DNA of 64,000 bases, from positions 1 to 64,000 of the forward strand of contig CAJXJK010000008.1 of the NCBI GenBank assembly GCA_913054135.1. Reading direction: 5' to 3'. Both the position numbers and the translations under genes were made by a program. Below, in pieces: positions 8,793 to 17,545 of this stretch. The number at the start of each line of letters is the position of its first letter. The stretch's first letter is position 1. The notes beneath the pieces are model-generated. The model saw only the letters and a program-made list of their open reading frames with translations, had not been told where the DNA came from and did no database searches. The DNA comes from an uncultured Flavobacteriales bacterium. GTDB lineage: Bacteria > Bacteroidota > Bacteroidia > Flavobacteriales_D > Crocinitomicaceae.

Positions 8793-11700
8793 TTAAAAAT
8801 CAAATTTTACACCTAGTCTAATTGTTCTCGGAATACCGAAGTTGTATGGATTTACAACTTTTAAATTATAGTAATCTCTGAACGATTGTTGATCTAATTG
8901 GCTTTGAATTGAATTTTGATATTGTGCAGCTGCTAAGTATCCGTCATCATCAGGAGTACCAGTTGCTCTATATACATTCAATGTGTTAATGATGTTAAAT
9001 AAGTTCGTCACACGTAAGTAAACATTTAAGTATGCTGCTTTCTTCTTGTCTTCGTCTTTTCCGAACTCTAAACCAAAGTTTCTGTCAATTTGAAGGTCCA
9101 TTCTGTAAGTCCAAGGTTTTCTTGCACCATTTAATGTTCCGTCTAATTGAGAAGCGTTAGGTGATAACAATGCATCTCCTACTGGGTTTTTCAATCCTGA
9201 GTAAGGAGTTCCTGAACCGATATTCGTTACTAAGTTTAATCCAGTATTACCCAATACTTCGAAGTCTCCGATTGAAGGACCGTTATAATCAGTTCCAGTT
9301 CCGTATCTGTAATCAAATACGATATTGAATCCGTGTCTTTGATCATAAGAGTAAGGGAAGATAGTTCTTAAGTTAGGTTCTCCAGAGTTAACTAATCCTA
9401 AAGCTGAAGTAGCATCAGAACCTGTTCCGTTAGCAAACTGCAATGTATATGCTGCTGTCATTCTAATGTTTCCTGTTCTTCTCAAGTCATAAGAGATAGT
9501 AACACCTTTTACAGTTCCGAAATCTCTGTTACCATATGAACGGTAAGTATTAGGATAAGCTTGGAATACATTTACTAATTGTACTTGATCTCTTTGCTCT
9601 TTATAGAAAGCAGAAATCTTAAGAGATGAAGTTTTAGAAAGTACTTGTTGGAATCCAATTTCGTAATCAATTGTTCTTTCTGGTTTCAAATCAGGGTTTC
9701 CAATAATCACGTTTCTATCTTGCATGAATTGGAAATCAATTGGATTAAATCTGTTACCTGTTGTTGGTCTCTTAGTTAAGATATCATAGTGAGCAAAGAA
9801 AGAAGCTTCATCTGAAATCGGGAAAGAGAATGCAACTCTAGGCATGAAATTCACCTGAGGCTTGTAATCAGTAAATGATGCAGCCGTAGGAGAAGTAATC
9901 GTTGGATCTTGTAAATAAGGAGCAATACCTTTTGAACCTTCAATCACAGCAGGGTCAGCAACCTCTACACCTTCAGCATCATACCAAGTATCACCATCTC
10001 TATATCCTAAAATCTGGTTAATATTGTTAACGTCATTCACGTAAACTACATAGTCATCTCCCATATTCCCTGGGTGATCTCCAAGATCTGTTACTTCACC
10101 AACTGTTTTAGCATTGTACAATAAGTACTTGTCTTTTAATACAGGCTGGTTAGCATCAAATACATCAACACGTAAACCTACGTTGAAGATGATATCATCA
10201 AATGCGAACTTATCCATGATGTATCCTGCCATATAAATAGGTTGGAAAGCACCAATGTGTCTTCTGAAGTTTCCATTTTCGTCATACTCAGTAAAGTAAT
10301 CATTGATATCAGTATTACCTCTTACTTTTCCACCAGTGTGGTCGTATCCGTACCAAGTGAACAATGTTCCACCTGAGTTTAATAACTCATCAGCATTGAA
10401 CATATCAATTGTAAAGAAATCTGGGTTTAACGCATCAACATCAACAAAGTCAGTTCCATCAGCATCTAATCCTAATTTTTCTCTTACGTTTTTATCAAAG
10501 AAGTATTGAGCATCATTTCCTTCTTGTCCTGCATACTCACCTTCAGAAGCATTTAATCTGTCATAAGTAACTCTTGGGAAAGTACCATAGTAATCAAAAG
10601 AAGTTCCTGCTACAGATTTATCAAGCTCTAAAATGTGGTTGTTCATATACTGACGTGCAGTTGCCCAAAGACCATTGTGTCCTGCTCCTCCACCTACTGG
10701 ATTTGGCGAACCACCATAGTTTCTATCCCATCTCTGCTCGTACTCAAATCCTAAAGAAATTGAGTGATCATTTAAGTTAATTGATCCCGAACCAGTTACA
10801 CGGAATTGATCTTGTTGGCTATAACCATAAAAGTTATATGGAGTTCCCATGTTATTCCAAACACCATAAACAGATTGTGGTAAATCTCCATTTCTCAAAG
10901 CACCACCTTGTTGAATTTGAAATAAGTTTTCGTAGTTACCTTCAGTTTGACCAGCATAAATTTGATAGTACTGAGAAGTTAATGCTGCAAAAGCCTCATT
11001 TGTTGTAGAAGGTGTAAAGTAAACAACTGTATCGTTGAAACCATTATGGATTAATGAATCTCCTGCTTGGTTAAACTCATAAGTAGTTTCTCTTTCTGTA
11101 GTAAATGTCCCTACGTGGCCGTAATTGAATATTCTATCTTCGTGACGAACATCTTCTGCTTTACTATGAGACTGAGAGTAGTCAATCATAATAGAGTAGT
11201 TCGCAGATTTAATTTTAGAAGTTGAACCTTCTACGTTATTATTGAATCTCTGCGTGAACCTACCATAAACTCTCCAGTCAAGATTTGTAGATTGACCGAA
11301 GTTATCAAAGTTCATTAACGAACCATTGTAGTTATAATTCATTCCTTGGCTCCAAGCAAATGACCCACCAAAAGTCAAGTTAATATTTGGACCAGCATTT
11401 ACGTCAATTTTACCAGCTGCAGAAGCAGATCTGTTTCTTGCGTTCATTCTCCACTTCACTTGTTCGAAATCAGAATTTGCATCATCAACGAAATCAGCTC
11501 TTAAAAACTCAGCATTATAATAAGTACCTTGACCTAAACCAGTTGGACGAAGAGGATTAGCTAATAACGAATCTCTTGCATCTTTCTTAATTCTCCAAGC
11601 TCCACCATTTGCAAATGGACGACCATCTAAAACATCAGTGAAGTTACCAGAAAGGAAGAACCCTAAAATTGGCTTAGTCTTTTTACCTGTAGAATCTTTC

Positions 11701-12542
11701 TTCATCAATAAAGGACCAGAAATCATACCCTCAACTAAGTTGTAGGCATATTTATCCATTCCGAAAACTTTACCGTCATAACCTAAGGGATCAGCACCAT
11801 TAAAGTAGAAACCAGAAGTTACACCTTCAAAAGAACCAAAATATCTTGCCGAAGGCCCTCTAGTAGTAATTGAGATAATTCCACCAGTTAAATCTCCGTA
11901 GTTGGCAGGAACCCCACCTGTAATTACTGCAACCTCTTGAATTGCAGACTTAGGCAATGAAGAAGAACCCCTTACTTTAATACCGTCTATATAGTAATAT
12001 GTTGCATCTGAACGAGTACCTCTAATAGATAATCCACTAGATCCTTCAGAAGAATAAACACCACCTACTGTTTGAGCAATACCAGTTGCAGAACGAGTTG
12101 GCATTTTAGAAATATCATCTCTTGTAACAGTAGCACCAGAAGCACCACCATCCTTATTAATCAAAGGAACTTCATAGTGAATAACCTCAACAACATCTAA
12201 CATCTCTGCCGAGTTACCCATTTTCAAATCTTTCAATATGGTATACTGATCAGAACTCACAATTACGCCTTCTTGACGGATTGGTTGGTAACCAACAAAT
12301 CTAGCTTCAACATCATACTCACCAGGAGCTAATGAAGAAATAAGAAACTTACCATCAAAATCAGTTGAGGCAAATCCTTTTTGTTGACCGTTTTGCATAA
12401 CGACCACTTTCACAAACGGGAGGGGGTCTCCACTTTCTTTATCGGTCACGGCTCCTTTTATAGAACCAGTTCCAGTTTGAGCATAAGCAAAACCTGCCGT
12501 AAATAGTAAGGCGGTTAGCAAAAATCTTAGGTTAGTAAGCAT
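8793..12542 (-). CDS. TonB-dependent receptor with carboxypeptidase-like regulatory domain
   Basis: The protein has 1249 residues. A signal peptide ends FAYAQ at about residue 22. A carboxypeptidase-like beta sandwich follows at about 25-110 (GSIKGAVTDKESGDPLPFVK), then a plug domain at about 120-235 (GLSIRGTRSDATYYYIDGIK, VITGGVPANYGDLTGGIISI). The remaining thousand residues form the beta barrel, ending RTIRLGVKFDF. Such receptors import ligands with TonB-ExbBD energy. The barrel is long for the family. It is the first gene of a three-gene minus-strand unit, and no SusD-like lipoprotein is present, so it is not a standard SusCD pair. Substrate unknown. Confidence 0.93.
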   Translation of the reverse strand: MLTNLRFLLTALLFTAGFAYAQTGTGSIKGAVTDKESGDPLPFVKVVVMQNGQQKGFASTDFDGKFLISSLAPGEYDVEARFVGYQPIRQEGVIVSSDQYTILKDLKMGNSAEMLDVVEVIHYEVPLINKDGGASGATVTRDDISKMPTRSATGIAQTVGGVYSSEGSSGLSIRGTRSDATYYYIDGIKVRGSSSLPKSAIQEVAVITGGVPANYGDLTGGIISITTRGPSARYFGSFEGVTSGFYFNGADPLGYDGKVFGMDKYAYNLVEGMISGPLLMKKDSTGKKTKPILGFFLSGNFTDVLDGRPFANGGAWRIKKDARDSLLANPLRPTGLGQGTYYNAEFLRADFVDDANSDFEQVKWRMNARNRSASAAGKIDVNAGPNINLTFGGSFAWSQGMNYNYNGSLMNFDNFGQSTNLDWRVYGRFTQRFNNNVEGSTSKIKSANYSIMIDYSQSHSKAEDVRHEDRIFNYGHVGTFTTERETTYEFNQAGDSLIHNGFNDTVVYFTPSTTNEAFAALTSQYYQIYAGQTEGNYENLFQIQQGGALRNGDLPQSVYGVWNNMGTPYNFYGYSQQDQFRVTGSGSINLNDHSISLGFEYEQRWDRNYGGSPNPVGGGAGHNGLWATARQYMNNHILELDKSVAGTSFDYYGTFPRVTYDRLNASEGEYAGQEGNDAQYFFDKNVREKLGLDADGTDFVDVDALNPDFFTIDMFNADELLNSGGTLFTWYGYDHTGGKVRGNTDINDYFTEYDENGNFRRHIGAFQPIYMAGYIMDKFAFDDIIFNVGLRVDVFDANQPVLKDKYLLYNAKTVGEVTDLGDHPGNMGDDYVVYVNDVNNINQILGYRDGDTWYDAEGVEVADPAVIEGSKGIAPYLQDPTITSPTAASFTDYKPQVNFMPRVAFSFPISDEASFFAHYDILTKRPTTGNRFNPIDFQFMQDRNVIIGNPDLKPERTIDYEIGFQQVLSKTSSLKISAFYKEQRDQVQLVNVFQAYPNTYRSYGNRDFGTVKGVTISYDLRRTGNIRMTAAYTLQFANGTGSDATSALGLVNSGEPNLRTIFPYSYDQRHGFNIVFDYRYGTGTDYNGPSIGDFEVLGNTGLNLVTNIGSGTPYSGLKNPVGDALLSPNASQLDGTLNGARKPWTYRMDLQIDRNFGLEFGKDEDKKKAAYLNVYLRVTNLFNIINTLNVYRATGTPDDDGYLAAAQYQNSIQSQLDQQSFRDYYNLKVVNPYNFGIPRTIRLGVKFDF

Positions 12543-12690
12543 AAGTTAAGTGTATTTGTTAAAAAATCTTAAAATACAATAGCGCGCTAATATAGATATT
12601 AATTCTCGAACGCGTTAAATAAAATTAACAAAAATTTAATCCATTGGATTCGCCTGCAAAGCTAGTTTAGAACAAACTGTTTAAAAAGAA
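12543..12690. other. Intergenic leader region upstream of the TonB receptor unit
   Basis: No gene is visible here. On the minus strand a TAGCTTTG box (12657-12664) fits the Bacteroidota TAnnTTTG promoter element and would give a leader of about 110 bases. The palindromes TAGCGCGCTA (12580-12589) and AACGCGTT (12609-12616) stand out in otherwise AT-rich sequence. These are weak indications only. Confidence 0.3.
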
Positions 12691-12730
12691 AAATAGACTT
12701 GTTTTTCAGAGAAAATATACAAGTCTATTT
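12684..12730 (-). terminator. Rho-independent terminator of the polycationic protein gene
   Basis: AAATAGACTTGT (12691-12702) and ACAAGTCTATTT (12719-12730) form a perfect 12-bp stem with a 16-base loop. On the minus strand it is followed by a T-rich run (TTCTTTTT). It lies 8 bases beyond the stop of the upstream gene. Confidence 0.85.
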
Positions 12731-12738
12731 AAAATGCT

Positions 12739-13017
12739 TTAAGTCAATCGGTTATTCTTCATTGGCTTACCTCTTTGCCTTCTTTTGGCATTCTTGGCGG
12801 CTCGCTTCATTCGCTTACGGGTAGCCTTATCTTGATTCTTGTATGATTTTTTTCTTGAACGTTTACCTTGCTTTACTTTCTTAGCTCGGCTTTTTGATTT
12901 CCCTGTTTTAACCGTCTTGGCTCCTTTATCTTGAGAAAATGAACCAGTGGGCATTACCACAAGGCATGCAATAATAATTGCTAACTTCGTTATTATAGAG
13001 AGAAATCGATTGTTCAT
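12739..13017 (-). CDS. Small secreted polycationic protein
   Basis: The protein has 92 residues. The first 29 form a signal peptide (MNNRFLSIITKLAIIIACLV, cleavage near GSFSQ). The remaining roughly 63 residues are about half Lys and Arg, with blocks such as KSKSRAKKVKQGKRSRKK and KRMKRAAKNAKRRQRGK, and no acidic clusters. No family is recognised. A secreted, disordered polycation could bind DNA, polyanionic polysaccharide or the envelope surface. The ATG overlaps the start codon of the divergent lipoprotein gene inside CATG (13015-13018). A strong terminator follows the gene, which supports it as a real transcription unit. Confidence 0.7.
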   Translation of the reverse strand: MNNRFLSIITKLAIIIACLVVMPTGSFSQDKGAKTVKTGKSKSRAKKVKQGKRSRKKSYKNQDKATRKRMKRAAKNAKRRQRGKPMKNNRLT

Positions 13018-13450
13018 GATTCAAATATATTCAAGATTCCTTATTTATTGCGCAATTTTTGTGCCTTTATTATTAACATCTTGTAAAGATGATCAATATC
13101 CTTTGCCCAATGTTCCGGTAAATTTAACGATAAATTTGGACTTACCTTCTTATCAACCCTTGAACGCCCCTTCTGGATGGGCATATGTTAACGGAGGGTC
13201 AAGAGGAATTGTCATCTACAGAAACTTTGACAGTTTTGTAGCTCTTGATAGACACTCTACTTACAATTGGGAAGACCCTTGCGCAGTTGTCGAGGTAAAT
13301 CCTGACAACTTTTTTCAATTGGTAGATTCTTGTAGCGGGTCTAAGTATGACATCATCTCTGGTGTGGTAATCGAAGGTCCTGCCGTTTGGGGACTAAAGA
13401 ACTACAACACAAGTTGGGATGGAGCGTCTACCGTTAGTATCTGGAACTAA
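13016..13450 (+). CDS. Rieske-fold-like lipoprotein lacking the usual cluster ligands
   Basis: The protein has 144 residues from the ATG at 13016, starting with a lipoprotein signal (FVPLLLTSCKDD). The body has the order of a Rieske domain: GGSRGIVIYRNFDSFVALDR, then NWEDPCAVVEV, then LVDSCSGSKYDIISGVVIEG. In true Rieske proteins the loops read CxH and CxxH. Here they read DRH and CSGS, so a [2Fe-2S] cluster of the normal type is not expected. An earlier in-frame ATG (12947) would place 23 residues before the signal and lie inside the opposite gene, so I reject it. A periplasm-facing outer-membrane lipoprotein is likely. The function is unknown. Confidence 0.72.
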   Translation: MIQIYSRFLIYCAIFVPLLLTSCKDDQYPLPNVPVNLTINLDLPSYQPLNAPSGWAYVNGGSRGIVIYRNFDSFVALDRHSTYNWEDPCAVVEVNPDNFFQLVDSCSGSKYDIISGVVIEGPAVWGLKNYNTSWDGASTVSIWN

Positions 13451-13481
13451 AAAAGGCCCCTTCGAAACGAAGAGACCTTTT
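13451..13481 (+). terminator. Bidirectional terminator between the Rieske-like gene and ahcY
   Basis: The stem combines AAAAGG (13451-13456) with CCTTTT (13476-13481) and an inner CTTCG/CGAAG hairpin, with a 3x3 internal loop. A-tracts and T-tracts flank both sides. It separates two converging genes. Confidence 0.75.
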
Positions 13482-13501
13482 CATTACAATTATTTTATTG
13501 A

Positions 13502-14815
13502 CTAGTATCTGTAGTGCTCAGGCTTGTAAGGACCTTCAACTTTAACTCCGATATAATCAGCTTGATCTTTAGAAAGCTCTTCTAAATCAACTCCAATTTT
13601 TTGAAGGTGAAGCTTAGCCACTTTCTCATCCAAGTGTTTTGGTAACATATAAACGTCATTGTCATATTTATCAGAATTTTTCCAAAGCTCTAATTGAGCT
13701 AATGTCTGATTTGCAAATGAATTTGACATTACGAATGAAGGGTGTCCAGTTGCACATCCTAAATTCACTAATCTACCCTCTGCTAAAAGAATGATATCGT
13801 TTCCGTTTACATTATATAAATCAACTTGTGGTTTGATTTCATCTTTTGTAGAACCGTGATTAGCATCTAACCAAGCTACATCAATCTCATTATCAAAGTG
13901 ACCGATATTACATACAATTGTCTTATCTCCCATTTTTTCAAAATGACGGCCAACAATGATATCTTTATTTCCTGTTGTAGTTACTACAATGTCAGCTCTG
14001 TGTACACAGTCATCCATTTTCTTAACTTCAAAACCGTCCATTGCAGCTTGCAATGCACAAATTGGATCAATTTCAGTAACAATAACTCTAGCTCCTGCTC
14101 CTCTTAAAGAAGCTGCAGAACCTTTTCCTACATCACCGTATCCAGCAACAACAGCAACTTTACCAGCCATCATTGTATCAGTAGCTCTTCTAATTGCATC
14201 TACTAAAGATTCTTTACAACCGTATTTGTTATCAAATTTAGATTTAGTAACAGAATCATTAACATTGATTGCAGGCATAACAAGTGTACCATTCTTTACT
14301 CTTTCATAAAGTCTGTGAACACCAGTTGTAGTCTCTTCAGACAAACCTTTAATATCAGAAGTTAACTCAGGGTATCTGTCAAACACCATGTTTGTCAAAT
14401 CTCCTCCATCATCAAGAATCATGTTTAATGGCTTACCACCTTCAAATCCTTTAATTGTTTGCTCTATACACCAATCAAATTCTTCTTCGTTCATCCCTTT
14501 CCAAGCAAAAACTGGAACTCCAGTTGCAGCAATTGCCGCAGCAGCTTGATCTTGAGTTGAAAAGATATTACAAGATGACCAAGTTACCTCAGCACCTAAC
14601 TCAGTAAGTGTCTCAATTAAAACTGCTGTTTGAATTGTCATGTGAAGACATCCCGCGATTCTAGCGCCAGCCAAAGGTTTAGAACCTCCATACTCTTCTC
14701 TCAATGACATTAGTCCTGGCATTTCAGCCTCAGCTAATCTAATTTCCTTTCTTCCCCAATCTGCAAGGCTAATATCTTTAACCTTGTAATTTAATTTTTC
14801 TTGAGTATCGCTCAT
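13502..14815 (-). CDS. ahcY: Adenosylhomocysteinase (S-adenosyl-L-homocysteine hydrolase)
   Basis: This cytoplasmic NAD-dependent enzyme hydrolyses S-adenosylhomocysteine to adenosine and homocysteine and so relieves product inhibition of methyltransferases. Visible hallmarks are [17 protein letters not shown] near the N-terminus, [16 protein letters not shown], the Rossmann motif [12 protein letters not shown], and the C-terminal [18 protein letters not shown] with YKPEHYRY. I start at the ATG at 14815 (437 residues, normal family length). An upstream ATG at 14875 would add 20 non-conserved residues. A TAnnTTTG box sits just upstream. It is divergent from the phosphopantetheinyl transferase gene. 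Confidence 0.97.
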   Translation of the reverse strand: MSDTQEKLNYKVKDISLADWGRKEIRLAEAEMPGLMSLREEYGGSKPLAGARIAGCLHMTIQTAVLIETLTELGAEVTWSSCNIFSTQDQAAAAIAATGVPVFAWKGMNEEEFDWCIEQTIKGFEGGKPLNMILDDGGDLTNMVFDRYPELTSDIKGLSEETTTGVHRLYERVKNGTLVMPAINVNDSVTKSKFDNKYGCKESLVDAIRRATDTMMAGKVAVVAGYGDVGKGSAASLRGAGARVIVTEIDPICALQAAMDGFEVKKMDDCVHRADIVVTTTGNKDIIVGRHFEKMGDKTIVCNIGHFDNEIDVAWLDANHGSTKDEIKPQVDLYNVNGNDIILLAEGRLVNLGCATGHPSFVMSNSFANQTLAQLELWKNSDKYDNDVYMLPKHLDEKVAKLHLQKIGVDLEELSKDQADYIGVKVEGPYKPEHYRY

Positions 14816-14844
14816 TTTATTCGTATTTTCTTTTAAATCAGCTG

Positions 14845-14852
14845 CAAAAATA
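14845..14852 (-). promoter_or_regulatory. Candidate ahcY promoter -7 box
   Basis: On the minus strand TATTTTTG matches the Bacteroidota -7 consensus TAnnTTTG. It lies about 30 bases upstream of the chosen ahcY ATG, giving a leader of roughly 25 bases. No clear -33 TTG is seen, so this is a plausible but unproven site. Confidence 0.45.
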
Positions 14853-14876
14853 CAAAACTCCTTTCTAATTTGCACC

Positions 14877-14884
14877 TATATTTG
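14877..14884 (+). promoter_or_regulatory. Candidate promoter -7 box of the phosphopantetheinyl transferase gene
   Basis: TATATTTG matches TAnnTTTG and ends six bases before the TTG start at 14891. If it is functional, the transcript would be leaderless or nearly so. Confidence 0.35.
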
Positions 14885-14890
14885 TTTTAA

Positions 14891-15511
14891 TTGGACTTTA
14901 AGATTCAAAATATCGTCAGCAAAGCTGATTTGGAAATCAAAGAGCTAACCTATTTCGATCAAGATATAGACGAGCTAGATTTATCAATTTTAAGCGTAAA
15001 TGATCGTGATAAATATGACAATTTTTTAAGCAATAAAAGACGTCTAGAGTTTTATTACACAAGACGTTTATTATTGGAATTCAATACAGAGATTATTATT
15101 GAATATAAAGCAAGCGGAAAACCGATCATCAACGAAGGCCACATAAGTGTTTCTCACTCTAAAAATAAAATTATTATCGGTCTTTCTGAGGCTCACAATC
15201 TTGGAATAGATATTGAATTTTACAAAGAAAAAATTCACCGAATTAAACACAAGTTTTTGGCTCCATTCGAGATCCGAAATTTTGATACATCTAACACGGA
15301 TATTTTAACAATTATTTGGAGCATTAAAGAGGCCGTTTATAAACTTGAAGACATTGAAGGTTTGAGGTTTAAAGATGACATGATTGTCAACACAATTGAA
15401 AAACTTGGTCTCATTTCGGTTGAAAAAAACGGGCTAAAGCATGATTATCTATTCAAATGCCTGAGATTCAAAGACTACGTAATTACATACTGTTACCTCA
15501 AAGACAACTGA
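14891..15511 (+). CDS. 4'-phosphopantetheinyl transferase superfamily protein
   Basis: The protein has 206 residues. It transfers the phosphopantetheine arm of CoA to a serine of acyl or peptidyl carrier proteins. Family motifs are visible in order: FYYTRRLL, ASGKPI (about 74-79), HISVSHS (84-90), the metal-binding GIDIE (105-109) and WSIKEAVYK (143-151). The only usable start is a TTG at 14891, because an in-frame stop directly precedes it and no early ATG exists. Size and motifs suggest an Sfp/HetI-like or AcpS-replacing enzyme. It is divergent from ahcY and upstream of a run of T9SS substrates. Confidence 0.88.
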   Translation: MDFKIQNIVSKADLEIKELTYFDQDIDELDLSILSVNDRDKYDNFLSNKRRLEFYYTRRLLLEFNTEIIIEYKASGKPIINEGHISVSHSKNKIIIGLSEAHNLGIDIEFYKEKIHRIKHKFLAPFEIRNFDTSNTDILTIIWSIKEAVYKLEDIEGLRFKDDMIVNTIEKLGLISVEKNGLKHDYLFKCLRFKDYVITYCYLKDN

Positions 15512-15590
15512 TTATTGTGTTCTGTAAAGGCATTTTTAACGATTTAGCCTACTAAAAAAGTGCGTTTTTTACTATCTTGTACTTTGAAAA

Positions 15591-16784
15591 ATGAATAAAC
15601 ACTACTTCAATATTATTTTTCTGTGCCTTTGCATGGCCTCTTTTGACGGTTTTTCTCACGAACAATGGACTCAGAAGGCCAACTTTGGTGGTATCGGAAG
15701 ACACAGAACTACTGGGTTTTCAATTGGAAACAAAGGATATATTGGCGGAGGTCATATCAATTCTGGCACAAGCACCTACCATGAGGATTATTGGCAATAT
15801 GACCCAACTTCAGACAGCTGGACGCAAATAGCAGATTTTGGAGGGGGGAAGAGATATCATTCTAGTGCTTTTACGATTGATGGCTTCGGTTATGTAGGTT
15901 TGGGCGAAGATGATGACGATAATTATCACAATGACTTTTACAGATATGTTCCGCAACTAAATATTTGGCAGGCAATCGCCTCTTATCCGGGAAACCCAAG
16001 GAGGGGTGCTAGCTCATTCGTTATTAACTCTGAAGGCTATGTGGGTTGCGGACAATCAGACTTTGGATACCAAAACGACTTTTACAAATACATTCCTGAA
16101 GATAACGAATGGTACACTATTGAACCATTTTTAGGTGAAGCAAGAAGTTCTGCTGTTGGCTTTTCTCATGACGGCAAAGGATATGTAGGTACAGGACATA
16201 TTTTTGGAGATGATACTAAAGATTTTTACGAATATGATCCTTTCTCAAATAGCTGGACTCAAAAAGCTGATGTTGGAACGACAAATAGACAAGACGCTAC
16301 TGGCTTCGTAGTGAATGGTCATGCATATTTGGGGACTGGTAATGATGTTGACGCGAACTTCAATTTCAAAGATTTTTGGCAGTATGATTTCGAACTAGAT
16401 GAATGGACTCAATTCAATGACTTTGGAGGTGAAGGAAGAAGATATATGGTTTCTTTTGTCATTGGTGAAAGAGCTTATGCTGGAACCGGAACGGATGGGA
16501 CAAACCTGCGAGATTTCTGGGCGTTTGACCCACTTTTATCAACCACAGAGACTGACTTGGTAACTACAACAATTTATCCTAACCCATCAACAGATGAGAT
16601 TAAAGTAAACACACAGCTAACAACTTTAGACTTCAAAGTTTACAATACTTCTGGTCAAGTTGTTTGGCAAGAATCTGAGTCAATTGACCGTGTTGTTAAA
16701 AAGAGTGATGTTGGTAAGGGATCTTTCTTACTACAGATTTCTTCAGATGACGTGATTGTAACCAAACTAATTGAATTTCTGTAA
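15591..16784 (+). CDS. Secreted kelch-like repeat protein with T9SS sorting domain
   Basis: The protein has 397 residues with a signal peptide (residues 1-22, ending FDGFS). Residues 25-315 carry about six kelch-type blades of roughly 50 residues. Each has a GxGYVGxG-like strand and a closing W(T/A) motif such as DPTSDSWTQIADFGG, which predicts a beta propeller. The last 75 residues form a T9SS type A sorting domain (IYPNPSTDEIKV, FKVYNTSGQVVWQ, ending VTKLIEFL). It is therefore exported and either released or anchored at the cell surface. The stop codon overlaps the start of the next gene as TAATG. Ligand unknown. Confidence 0.9.
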   Translation: MNKHYFNIIFLCLCMASFDGFSHEQWTQKANFGGIGRHRTTGFSIGNKGYIGGGHINSGTSTYHEDYWQYDPTSDSWTQIADFGGGKRYHSSAFTIDGFGYVGLGEDDDDNYHNDFYRYVPQLNIWQAIASYPGNPRRGASSFVINSEGYVGCGQSDFGYQNDFYKYIPEDNEWYTIEPFLGEARSSAVGFSHDGKGYVGTGHIFGDDTKDFYEYDPFSNSWTQKADVGTTNRQDATGFVVNGHAYLGTGNDVDANFNFKDFWQYDFELDEWTQFNDFGGEGRRYMVSFVIGERAYAGTGTDGTNLRDFWAFDPLLSTTETDLVTTTIYPNPSTDEIKVNTQLTTLDFKVYNTSGQVVWQESESIDRVVKKSDVGKGSFLLQISSDDVIVTKLIEFL

Positions 16785-17539
16785 TGTCGATTATTCAGTA
16801 TATCCGAAAGAATGAGAAGCAGCTGGCGATTTTAATCGACCCAGATAAAATGAATTGGTACAAGAACTTTGATGACCTTATTAAGCGCATCAACTTATTG
16901 AAACCAGACTTCATTTTTGTTGGCGGCTCAACTGTAGACAAAGAAGAATTTCAAAAATGTTGTGAATTACTGAGTGAGAAAGCCAATTCAAAAGTTGTAA
17001 TCTTTCCTGGTGCACACAATCAAATAAGTGAAAAAGCAGAAGGTATTTTGTTTTTATCGTTATTGTCGGGACGTAACCCTGACTACCTTATTGGTCATCA
17101 AGTTCAGGCTGCGCCAAATTTAAAAAAGACTTCATTAGAAATAATTCCAACCGCTTACCTTTTGATTGATGGCGGCAAACCGAGCTCGGTATCTTACGTC
17201 AGTCAAACTAGCCCTATACCAAACGACCAAATAACAATTGCCGTTAACACAGCAATGGCAGGAGAAATGATGGGTAATAAAATTGTGTTTATGGATGCTG
17301 GAAGCGGAGCCACTCAAAGAGTAGGTTCAGAGATGATTTCTCAGGTTAAAAAGAACATCTCAATTCCATTAATTATCGGAGGCGGAGTTAGAACAATTGA
17401 CGATCTAGATGGTTGCTATAATGCAGGAGCCGATTTGGTTGTTATTGGTAATAAAATTGAAGAAGACGAAGATTTTTTGCTGGACCTTATAAATTATTTT
17501 AATAAAAAAGAATCTATTCGATCAATTGAGTCGTATTAG
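16784..17539 (+). CDS. Geranylgeranylglyceryl/heptaprenylglyceryl phosphate synthase family protein
   Basis: This 251-residue TIM-barrel prenyltransferase couples a prenyl diphosphate to sn-glycerol-1-phosphate, the first step of archaeal-type ether lipid synthesis. Motifs include AILIDPDKMNW at the N-terminus, DFIFVGGSTVD, ILFLSLLSGRNPDYLIGHQV, FMDAGSGATQ, LIIGGGVRTIDD and VVIGNKIEED. The glycerophosphate-binding GGG and IGNKIE regions are intact, so it should be active. The group is known to occur in many Bacteroidota. The gene starts inside the stop of the kelch gene (TAATG) and ends six bases before a CotH-type secreted protein, an odd setting for a cytoplasmic lipid enzyme. Confidence 0.93.
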   Translation: MSIIQYIRKNEKQLAILIDPDKMNWYKNFDDLIKRINLLKPDFIFVGGSTVDKEEFQKCCELLSEKANSKVVIFPGAHNQISEKAEGILFLSLLSGRNPDYLIGHQVQAAPNLKKTSLEIIPTAYLLIDGGKPSSVSYVSQTSPIPNDQITIAVNTAMAGEMMGNKIVFMDAGSGATQRVGSEMISQVKKNISIPLIIGGGVRTIDDLDGCYNAGADLVVIGNKIEEDEDFLLDLINYFNKKESIRSIESY

Positions 17540-17545
17540 ATAGTA

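Noticed and set aside
10303-11008. Several plus-strand frames inside the TonB receptor gene
   Set aside because: They are short antisense frames within a long, confidently identified coding sequence.
12947-13015. Upstream ATG for the Rieske-like lipoprotein
   Set aside because: It would bury the lipoprotein signal behind 23 residues read antisense through the polycationic protein gene.
14816-14875. 20-residue N-terminal extension of adenosylhomocysteinase
   Set aside because: It is not family-like, and it runs over a TAnnTTTG promoter box. The ATG at 14815 gives the normal length.
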